A stretch of 8,685 bases of DNA from Planctomycetota bacterium. GTDB lineage: Bacteria > Planctomycetota > PUPC01 > JACPCR01. The translations under genes were made by a program, and so were the position numbers. The stretch spans positions 1 through 8,685 of the forward strand of contig JASLXP010000684.1 in the NCBI GenBank assembly GCA_030740295.1, read 5' to 3'. Positions within the stretch are counted from its first letter, which is position 1; each line of letters begins with the position of its first letter. Below are positions 1 to 6,336 of the stretch, one piece after another. Under the pieces are notes generated by a model, which worked only from the letters and a program-made list of their open reading frames with translations, ran no database searches and had not been told where the DNA came from.

Positions 1-1254
1 CTGACTGGCTTGCAGCTTGTTACCGCGTTGGTGAGCGCGGAAACTTATCCGGAACAGAATTACGCCAGTTACACCTTCGGCCACCTGGGCGGGCCGCGCG
101 ACATCATCGGTGACAAGCGTTACGTTTACTGGCTCTCCAGCGGTAAACTCCGAATCGCTAAAAAGGACACCGTCATCAAGTTTGAGCCCAAGGTCCCGCC
201 GGCTACCAAACAGAACCCCAAACCAAAACCTGAACCGTTTACTTTTGTCTCTGAATTGGATCTGAAGCACGCGGTCGAGATTGAGTCGGGCGGGAAGAAG
301 GTTACCCAGCGAAGAGGCCTGCCGGACCGAATCTGTTTCATCTCATCCAAAATGCTATGTGCTTCGACAGGACTCCATCTGAGGCTCATCGATATCAGAA
401 ACCAGAAGAAGCCGAAGATTGTGGATACCCTGAGACTGGCGAAGAATACTTACAGGGGAGTCAGCAGTATCCGTTCGAATGGCAAAGGAAGTGTGTGGGC
501 TGCATGCCGCCGCGGCGGCCTGGTCAGACTCAAGATTGACAGCGATAAAATGTCTGTCGTTTCCAGGACTCCCGTCAACGGCTGGGCGAGCGATGTACTT
601 CTGGCCGGCAACCACGCATTCGTTGCCACTTGGCGCGGGTTGGAAGTTTTTGACGTCAGTGGCACTGAGCCGAGGCGTCTTGCCGAGCTCGACACGTACC
701 GCCACTGCGAATACCTCGCGCTGTCGGGGAACACTCTGTTCTTCACTTCAAAATACTACCTGGTAGCCATCGATATATCCGACGTCGCGAATCCCAAAAT
801 TCTTTCCGAAATCGGCACCATCGATCCTTTCTTCTATTCAGGCGCGGTCAGCCTGAAGGCCATCGGGGAACACATCTACTGCTCGCACACGGAAGGCGGA
901 GTTTACGTGTGGCACTTCGACAGGCCTTCAAAGCAATTCAAGCTCCTCATCCAGACCAGCTATTGGGGCAACCGCAAGAAGGCTCCGAGCAGGAAAGAGA
1001 AGGCGGAAATGGTCAAGAAGAAAATGGAGGAACTGACTGGACTGGGCATGGCCGAGAAACACGCCAAAGCCGCAGCCGCCGACGCCTGGCAGGCGACTTC
1101 GTACCTCATCGCCGTCGGCCTGCACGTGGACACAAAACGAAAGTGTCTGTTCGTTAACCCCTACGACTGGGGCAAGACAGCAGGCAGCCACGTCCATGTT
1201 TATTCGTACGATCTGAATGTGCCCAAGGCCCAACTGGTCAATTGGACTGAGTAG
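1..1254 (+). CDS. Secreted beta-propeller protein with LVIVD-like repeats (5' partial)
   Basis: The reading frame is open to the left edge, so the true start probably lies outside. The first residues (LTGLQLVTALVSA, then ETYPEQN) look like the end of a signal peptide with a V-S-A cleavage site, which would mean only a few residues are missing. Counting from the TTG at 10, repeats of the type hydrophobic-D-[IV]-x-N/P-P-[KR] occur near residues 125-142 (LRLIDIRNQKKPKIVDT), 210-227 (GLEVFDVSGTEPRRLAEL) and 251-268 (LVAIDISDVANPKILSEI). These match LVIVD-type propeller blades, a fold usually found in extracellular proteins. A Pro/Lys-rich linker (about 52-78) and a charged Lys/Ala-rich helical stretch (about 322-360) interrupt the beta repeats. 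No catalytic motif is visible, so a binding or scaffold role is inferred. A lipoprotein gene follows 76 bases later on the same strand, suggesting joint expression and a shared extracytoplasmic location. The fold is fairly secure; the function is unknown. Confidence 0.8.
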   Translation: MTGLQLVTALVSAETYPEQNYASYTFGHLGGPRDIIGDKRYVYWLSSGKLRIAKKDTVIKFEPKVPPATKQNPKPKPEPFTFVSELDLKHAVEIESGGKKVTQRRGLPDRICFISSKMLCASTGLHLRLIDIRNQKKPKIVDTLRLAKNTYRGVSSIRSNGKGSVWAACRRGGLVRLKIDSDKMSVVSRTPVNGWASDVLLAGNHAFVATWRGLEVFDVSGTEPRRLAELDTYRHCEYLALSGNTLFFTSKYYLVAIDISDVANPKILSEIGTIDPFFYSGAVSLKAIGEHIYCSHTEGGVYVWHFDRPSKQFKLLIQTSYWGNRKKAPSRKEKAEMVKKKMEELTGLGMAEKHAKAAAADAWQATSYLIAVGLHVDTKRKCLFVNPYDWGKTAGSHVHVYSYDLNVPKAQLVNWTE

Positions 1255-1317
1255 CTTAAGAGACCTCTCGAATTCGGGGGCTACGGCACGAAGAATCGCC
1301 GAGTATCCCATACGAAC

Positions 1318-1323
1318 GGAGGA
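1318..1323 (+). promoter_or_regulatory. Shine-Dalgarno site fixing a TTG start
   Basis: GGAGGA lies 7 bases before the TTG at 1331. This near-ideal ribosome-binding site decides the start of the downstream lipoprotein. The in-frame ATG at 1217 has no such site and lies inside the end of the preceding gene. Confidence 0.75.
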
Positions 1324-1330
1324 CAGAAAG

Positions 1331-1402
1331 TTGGGCATTAGCGAGAGACGAATCGGATGCTGGAAAACGCTGCTTTCATGTGGGATTCTCTGTCTCCTGG
1401 GT
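1331..1402 (+). other. Lipoprotein signal peptide (type II) of the multidomain lipoprotein
   Basis: Twenty-four residues starting MGISERRIGCWKTLLS when TTG is read as Met. Two arginines precede a hydrophobic core ending LCLLG, directly before Cys25 (codon 1403-1405). The +2 residue is Glu, not Asp, so the enterobacterial inner-membrane retention signal is absent. Sorting rules in this lineage are not known from the sequence. The core itself contains three other cysteines. Confidence 0.7.
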
Positions 1403-4400
1403 TGCGAAGTGTCGCGCCGGGCCAATGTCGACGAACCACCTCCTCCGCTTGTCGTTGACGATCCTGATTCGTTACCCATAGCCAATTGGCAGGGGCTCAA
1501 AGTTGTTCCCCCGATCATCAAGATCGATGAAGAGCCCAAGGAAACGACTATCTCATGGAAAGAGAAAGGGGATGCGGTAGCGAGGATATATGACTTCCGC
1601 GGTGTCCTGGTGAGGGAACTGCAGGGGCAACACAGCGTGACGTGGAACGGGACATGGCCGAACCACGCGAAGTATCCGGCGCCCGTGGAGAGTGGCCCTT
1701 ACGCCATAGAAATCCGGCGGGGCTCAAAGACACTCCATCGTGGGACAGTCTACGTGGACCGGGCCGGCCCGAGGCCGCGGTACCTTTATATGAAAGCTCA
1801 TCGCCGCTTCCCACGATCCAGGGAAGAAAACTCGCCTGAAAGCTCCGGCCAGAGCATGTCGCTCTTAAGGTATCCGTCTGATGTCAGTTTCAGTTGGTGG
1901 TGGGGTGTTGAAAAGCAGAAAGACGGAAAGCTCTTTGTCTGGGACAAAGGCCAGAAGAAGATTCTCCCCAAGGGCGACTATGGTGCCGGTATCTATTTCC
2001 TCAACGGGCGGTTCATTCTGCAGGTATCGACCGATCCGGAATTCAAGAACATCGTCCACCAATCACGCCATCGAACCAAGCCATGGGGGCACAATGTGTC
2101 GCTGAAAAAGGGCAGGTATTTCTGGCGGCTCATCGGGATGGATGCCCGCGGTAATCCGGTGCTGAAGCACAAAGATCCTGCAACCGGAGAAACGGTTCCC
2201 TACACCAGCCAAGTGGTGGAATTTGAGGTTGAGCCGAACCAGCCACCTTCCAGGAAATTGTCACCGAGCCCGTTGAAGAACATGAGCCGGGCAAGATTCG
2301 AATCGCTGGCGTTCAGCACGGAAGAAACAGCCAAATGGGGCAAACCCAAAGCCGTCGTGACAAGCAAATTCACCGCTGGTCAGAAAGCATACTGGAACGG
2401 TTCCAAGATTGAGCGTTCGTGGCTGTCAAAGAGATTGTCAGCTCGCCGGAGAATAGGATCTTTCGAGATGGCCCTTTCTGAAGAGGCCTGCTATCCAGAA
2501 GAAAAACTGGTGGCGATCTTTGAGCTCAACACGAATGCTGTTATTGACGAGAATCTCAAAAAATACCGCCCGCCGCGGGAATCCTACAACACCCGATTCG
2601 ATAACGGGAACTTTTACGAGCATGTAAAGGTCCGATGGAAACAGGGGCATGATAATCCGGATCGACTGCTGCGACTCGGTCTGCTGGCTGCAGAAGCGTC
2701 AAAGCTGAGAATTGAGTTCAAGATTCTCTCACGCCGCGACGGCAAGATGCTCTTTGAGTCGAGTCTGCCCGTTGTGGCTCGCTCAAAAGTAAAACTGCCG
2801 AAAGGAGTGAACCATGCGGAGCCGAAAGATGGGCTTGAACTGAGCGCCTTCGATGGGCCCATCGGCTATGAGATAGATCTGTCGCAACTCCCTCTGGCTC
2901 GAGCGGGCACTCAGCAGTTTCTTGCGGAAGCACGGTTACTCCGAGGCGGCAAGTTAGTGCACCTCCTCAGCCAGCCTTTCGGGCGGACCAGGCGGCCTTC
3001 CCTCTATCGCATGGATTGGGGCAAGATCGAAATAAACGACGACCGCGCCATTTACATCAATGGCCGGCCGGTCTTCCCACACAGCATGCATCGCGGCGGC
3101 CCTGTCACCACGCGGTTGCATGGTTTCAATGCAAATTTCGCAAACAACGTCCCTGGGGAAACTGCGAAGAAGATTCATTCCATCCAGGTGGAAATCGCCA
3201 ATCGTGGATCGACGGCAAGAAACTTCGGCAAATGGATGCTCCATGAGCCATCTTTTGAAAAGAGCGTCGATTATTGGAATGCCGTCAAGAAGATGAATGC
3301 CGATGAGAACATTCTACTCATCTCCACGACCACCGGCGGTTGGACGGGCGAGTGCAAAGTTTTCGATTTTTATGCGGCCGATGGCACTGAATATCGCAAA
3401 CCGGTTCTGGTCCTGCCCTATCAGCATGTGGGCGGGCCGGAACTCACGGGCTTCTTTATCGATACGGGTGTGGCAAGGGCGGAGGCCCTGGAAGAGATGG
3501 GTGTCAGGACGACCATCTACACCGAATGTGGCATCTACCGCATTGGCCGGCAGCTCACCCCTCACGGCCCGAACGAGACCATTGCCAACGCCTACGCAGC
3601 CATTATCCACGGATGCCGCGGTATCGACTGGTTTGGTGAGTACAGCCACGAAAATGGCGGAGCCTTATCGTACCTGCAACCTGATACGTACTCGCGTTTT
3701 TATCGGGTACTGGGTGCTCAGATAAACTGGCTGCAGCCGATCCTTTGCGCCGCCCGCGTCAAACAGGATGCATCCATCTGGCCTAAAACTGCCGTCATCC
3801 TGAAGAAGGTGCATGATGGGAAGACTTACCTTTTCACCGTTCGATACGGCCTGGGCGCGACCACCGGGGAATGGAAGTGGCTGCAAATCGGGGACACTTT
3901 GTCCCACTACCATCCGCCGTCGAAGGGCATTGCCGTTCATTCGATTCTGTTTGGAACCAATACCGCTCTAAAGCCTGACTCGGTCATCCGCCAGAAGGTT
4001 CTGATCGATCCCAAAAATCCGCCGAGCTCTATTGGGGTCGAGTTCGTCAATCGCAAGATGGCCCTTTCGAAATGGTTCATCACCATGGATTGGGATCATC
4101 GTGTTTTCTGGGGCGACAGTTCCAGTCTGGATATCGGCCTGCGTCCCGATTCCGGCCCGCATCACTCGCACCTTCCCATGGGACCGCTTCCCGCTCCAGG
4201 GGAATGGGGCACCCTCGAAATCCCCGTCAGCAAGCTCAACCTTCGCCATGCCGACCTCGATGACGGATGGAACATCACCGGCGCCGCCTTCAGCACTTCC
4301 GGTGGTCGCGCTTTCTGGGGAGAGACCACGGTCGTGACTGAAGATGGAAAAGATACGCCGTACTTCACAAAGGAGGAGATTGACTGGTGTCAGAGCAGAA

Positions 4401-4567
4401 ACGAGACCATGCGAATAAACCTGCCCGGCTTGCATGATGGTCAACAGGTCCGCGTGCTCTTCGAAGACCGAGTACTGAACGCGAAGGAAGGTCACTTCGA
4501 AGACCATTTCGACAGGAACGACTACGCCTGCCATATCTATGAGATATCTGATGCCAAAGCGAGGTAA
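1331..4567 (+). CDS. Multidomain lipoprotein with glycoside-hydrolase-like barrel and carbohydrate-binding-like module
   Basis: A predicted exported lipoprotein of 1078 residues, numbered here from the TTG at 1331. Residues 1-24 form a type II signal peptide: Arg6-Arg7, a hydrophobic core, lipobox LLG|C with Cys25. A Pro-rich tether follows. Residues about 69-145 resemble a FlgD-type Ig fold (VARIYDFRGVLVREL, later GPYAIEIRRG). Residues about 150-300 resemble the FN3-like N-terminal domain of heparinase-type lyases (QVSTDPEFKNIV, then GRYFWRLIG). A further beta-sandwich spans about 432-558. Residues about 569-804 look like a compact clan GH-A barrel: it opens with YINGRPVFPHSM, and WMLHEP holds Glu639 as a possible acid/base. 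IYTECG holds Glu732 as a possible nucleophile. Residues about 847-1002 match a carbohydrate-binding-like module (DPKNPPSSIGVEF, WDHRVFWGD, MGPLPAPGEWGTLEIP). The C-terminus (FEDHFDRNDYACHIYEI) resembles the last strands of a glycosidase beta-sandwich. Polysaccharide binding or cleavage at the cell surface is inferred; the substrate is unknown and activity is uncertain because the barrel is short. Confidence 0.85.
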   Translation: MGISERRIGCWKTLLSCGILCLLGCEVSRRANVDEPPPPLVVDDPDSLPIANWQGLKVVPPIIKIDEEPKETTISWKEKGDAVARIYDFRGVLVRELQGQHSVTWNGTWPNHAKYPAPVESGPYAIEIRRGSKTLHRGTVYVDRAGPRPRYLYMKAHRRFPRSREENSPESSGQSMSLLRYPSDVSFSWWWGVEKQKDGKLFVWDKGQKKILPKGDYGAGIYFLNGRFILQVSTDPEFKNIVHQSRHRTKPWGHNVSLKKGRYFWRLIGMDARGNPVLKHKDPATGETVPYTSQVVEFEVEPNQPPSRKLSPSPLKNMSRARFESLAFSTEETAKWGKPKAVVTSKFTAGQKAYWNGSKIERSWLSKRLSARRRIGSFEMALSEEACYPEEKLVAIFELNTNAVIDENLKKYRPPRESYNTRFDNGNFYEHVKVRWKQGHDNPDRLLRLGLLAAEASKLRIEFKILSRRDGKMLFESSLPVVARSKVKLPKGVNHAEPKDGLELSAFDGPIGYEIDLSQLPLARAGTQQFLAEARLLRGGKLVHLLSQPFGRTRRPSLYRMDWGKIEINDDRAIYINGRPVFPHSMHRGGPVTTRLHGFNANFANNVPGETAKKIHSIQVEIANRGSTARNFGKWMLHEPSFEKSVDYWNAVKKMNADENILLISTTTGGWTGECKVFDFYAADGTEYRKPVLVLPYQHVGGPELTGFFIDTGVARAEALEEMGVRTTIYTECGIYRIGRQLTPHGPNETIANAYAAIIHGCRGIDWFGEYSHENGGALSYLQPDTYSRFYRVLGAQINWLQPILCAARVKQDASIWPKTAVILKKVHDGKTYLFTVRYGLGATTGEWKWLQIGDTLSHYHPPSKGIAVHSILFGTNTALKPDSVIRQKVLIDPKNPPSSIGVEFVNRKMALSKWFITMDWDHRVFWGDSSSLDIGLRPDSGPHHSHLPMGPLPAPGEWGTLEIPVSKLNLRHADLDDGWNITGAAFSTSGGRAFWGETTVVTEDGKDTPYFTKEEIDWCQSRNETMRINLPGLHDGQQVRVLFEDRVLNAKEGHFEDHFDRNDYACHIYEISDAKAR
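3869..4336 (+). other. Carbohydrate-binding-like module nested in the lipoprotein C-terminus
   Basis: Codons for roughly residues 847-1002 of the lipoprotein. From memory of the family, the order of motifs is that of a module often appended to planctomycete surface proteins. It starts with a GEWKW-type strand and a SH...HS segment. It continues with a DPKNPP turn, an aromatic W-D-H-R-x-F-W-G strand, M-G-P-L-P-x-x-G-E-W and a closing GRAFWGE strand. The aromatic residues would suit sugar stacking, but no ligand can be assigned. Boundaries are approximate. Confidence 0.5.
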
Positions 4568-4575
4568 GTCGGGCA

Positions 4576-4603
4576 GCGACCCGCGAAGCGTCTCTCGGGC
4601 CGC
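4576..4603. terminator. Possible bidirectional terminator hairpin between convergent genes
   Basis: In the 70-base gap between the two converging stop codons, 4576-4586 (GCGACCCGCGA) can pair with 4593-4603 (TCTCGGGCCGC) at 9 of 11 positions around a 6-base loop. No run of T follows on either strand, so it is not a canonical intrinsic terminator. Its placement is the main support. It could serve both strands, or be chance pairing in GC-rich DNA. Confidence 0.3.
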
Positions 4604-4637
4604 ATCAGGATGTTTGGGTGTCGCCGCTTCAATAGAG

Positions 4638-6227
4638 TTATTTCACCAGTAATTCAGCAATCTTCTTTTGCACTGCCTCTGCCGCCAGGCGATGGGCGAC
4701 AGCATTCGGATGGCCGTCCGCGAAACTGACAGACAGATCACGCCAGTGGTGATGCCTGTAAACATCTCTCAGATCTACCAGCTTCACGTTGCTCCGGACA
4801 AGGCACTTGCTCATCTGGTCATGCAGTTTCTCCAGCGCGGGAGTTCGTTCTGCGAAGATGGGAAACAGAACCGCTACGAACGGGATCGCTGATGCTTCAG
4901 CCAGTTCGCACATCGCGGCGATGTCTTTCTCGAACCTCAGCCAACCTTCTGAGTCCGTTTTGAAATGTGCATTCAGATAGTAGTCGTAGCCGGTCTTATC
5001 CTGTGCTTCACTCCTTCTCTCTGACAGGTAGGCGAGCAGACTGAATGTATAGGACCAACTGAAGTATCGATCACAGATCGTGGAGAGAAAAGTGGGGGCC
5101 GGCTGAAAACGGTCCTGGCTGGTTTCAACATCATTCATGCACACACCCAACACAATCATGTCAGGTTGGTATGGCAGGTAGTTGTGCAGTGCCGCCAATT
5201 CGTTTTCAGAATTCCAGCCGGCCCGGCTTACGTTCAGGACCTCCAACTGGCTGCCTGTCAGATTCGGCAGCAAATCGTTTTTCAGCAGTTGTGGAAAGGC
5301 TTCCTCGGATTTCACGCCTGCGCCATATGTAATACTGTCACCCAGAATCAGAATTCGAAACGAATCAGTACGCTTATGGACCGTGAACTCCTCGCCGCGC
5401 ATGCCCAGCAGATTGTCGTCCGAATACAGAATATCAAATTCATCTCGTGTGACGGCATGACTGATCTTGCCGTAACCGAGAGACCCGAAGGAGCGAACAA
5501 TCCCCTCGACTGAAACGAACAGAATCAGCAGCAGACCCAGCAGCGTCTGCGTTCTCCAGACGTTCTTTGAACGGAATCGCAACGCGGCTATCGAAACCAG
5601 TAATGGAAGGCTGCAACAGACGAGTACGGCAGCATTTCTGGCAACACCAGCTTCGAAGGAATAACTGATCCTGAAGGCGTCTCGCCAAACCATGTGGCAG
5701 AAATAGAGAACGAAGACCAGCCCAAGCGCGGATGCCAGCCACCACTTGCCAAATTTGCCATCCATGAAATCTGCGACCTGAGAACAGCGCGCATCGGGCC
5801 ATGAAGTCAACACTGCCAGCACTGTCCAGCAAGCAATAAACGCCGGCCCATGCACCAGTTCGAGCAGGCAGAAACCTGTACTTGCCGCCACTGCAATTTG
5901 AATTCGAATTTGCCTCGTCGATCCGCCGACCCAGATAAGTGACAGACAGAGAACAAAAAGCAACAGAGCCCACAACGGATAAAGCAGGCATGCACGATGG
6001 AGCAACAGTACGGCCCCCGTCCAGACACCGAAAGTTAATGCTCGAAGCCCTGCCTGGAGAATTCCGTCGGTTCTGTTGATCTGGTTCTTCAGCCTGTTGA
6101 GGAGTGGTACCGAGCAGATGAACAGCAACGAAATGACCAGGTACCAGATCAGGTCAGGTATATGCACGCCCGGCAGAAAAAGGGCCAGCAGCGCAGCGCA
6201 GCCGGCAATGCGGATGAGCAGATTCAT
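4638..6227 (-). CDS. Multi-pass membrane protein with C-terminal SGNH/GDSL hydrolase domain
   Basis: A 529-residue protein in two halves. Residues 1 to about 247 are strongly hydrophobic, with about eight or nine likely membrane segments (for example near 5-20, 27-43, 65-80, 82-100, 109-124, 160-180, 198-217, 227-247). From about residue 289 a soluble SGNH hydrolase domain begins. RILILGDSITYGAG carries the nucleophile Ser298, NVSRAGWNSENE carries Gly337, VCMNDVE carries Asn365, and ADGHPNAVAHR carries Asp504 and His506. The usual D-x-x-H spacing is altered: position -3 from His506 is Ala and the Asp is at -2. The family hydrolyses or transfers acyl esters, often acetyl groups on glycans. A role in surface polysaccharide O-acetylation or deacetylation is inference. 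The membrane half is not recognisably an acyltransferase-3 domain. The start at 6227 fits the hydrophobic N-terminus, but no clear ribosome-binding site precedes it. It lies 109 bases downstream of the Tex-like gene on the same strand and may be cotranscribed with it. Confidence 0.87.
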   Translation of the reverse strand: MNLLIRIAGCAALLALFLPGVHIPDLIWYLVISLLFICSVPLLNRLKNQINRTDGILQAGLRALTFGVWTGAVLLLHRACLLYPLWALLLFVLCLSLIWVGGSTRQIRIQIAVAASTGFCLLELVHGPAFIACWTVLAVLTSWPDARCSQVADFMDGKFGKWWLASALGLVFVLYFCHMVWRDAFRISYSFEAGVARNAAVLVCCSLPLLVSIAALRFRSKNVWRTQTLLGLLLILFVSVEGIVRSFGSLGYGKISHAVTRDEFDILYSDDNLLGMRGEEFTVHKRTDSFRILILGDSITYGAGVKSEEAFPQLLKNDLLPNLTGSQLEVLNVSRAGWNSENELAALHNYLPYQPDMIVLGVCMNDVETSQDRFQPAPTFLSTICDRYFSWSYTFSLLAYLSERRSEAQDKTGYDYYLNAHFKTDSEGWLRFEKDIAAMCELAEASAIPFVAVLFPIFAERTPALEKLHDQMSKCLVRSNVKLVDLRDVYRHHHWRDLSVSFADGHPNAVAHRLAAEAVQKKIAELLVK

Positions 6228-6336
6228 TGGAACGTCTATCCCGGTCTTCGGATGCGGCGTTGCGGAAATCCGCAGTCGTCAAGATCTCGGACAGCAGTGC
6301 TGTAAGGCAAGGGAACGCGGGCTCTTGGAGCCGCAT
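6228..6336 (-). promoter_or_regulatory. Short intergenic region with two perfect palindromes
   Basis: The 109 bases between the Tex-like stop codon and the SGNH gene start contain ACAGCAGTGCTGT (6291-6303, 6+1+6) and TGCGGAAATCCGCA (6261-6274, 6+2+6). On the - strand a TTGACG hexamer lies between them, but no -10 element stands 16-18 bases downstream. A wider 7-base inverted repeat pairs 6252-6258 with 6330-6336. These could be operator half-sites, a weak terminator of the Tex-like gene, or chance. No T-run accompanies either palindrome. No ORF worth calling lies here. Confidence 0.3.

Noticed and set aside
10..12. TTG at position 10 as the real start of the propeller gene
   Set aside because: The frame is open to the window edge, no ribosome-binding site is visible in the few bases before it, and the sequence there reads as the middle of a signal peptide.
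928..1539. A 203-residue open frame on the - strand across the junction of the two + strand genes
   Set aside because: It is antisense to the end of the propeller gene and the lipobox region of the lipoprotein, both well supported. Its translation shows no recognisable motif.
3968..4534. A 188-residue open frame on the - strand
   Set aside because: It is fully antisense to the conserved carbohydrate-binding-like module and the C-terminus of the lipoprotein, and has no motif of its own.
5440..5991. A 183-residue - strand frame inside the SGNH gene
   Set aside because: It is a shifted frame of the membrane half. The 529-residue frame gives clean hydrophobic segments running into an intact SGNH domain, so no frameshift is needed.
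6276..6281. TTGACG on the - strand as a -35 promoter element for the SGNH gene
   Set aside because: At a spacing of 16-18 bases downstream the sequence is GC-rich (CGCCGC region) with no -10-like hexamer, so a sigma-70-type promoter is not supported.
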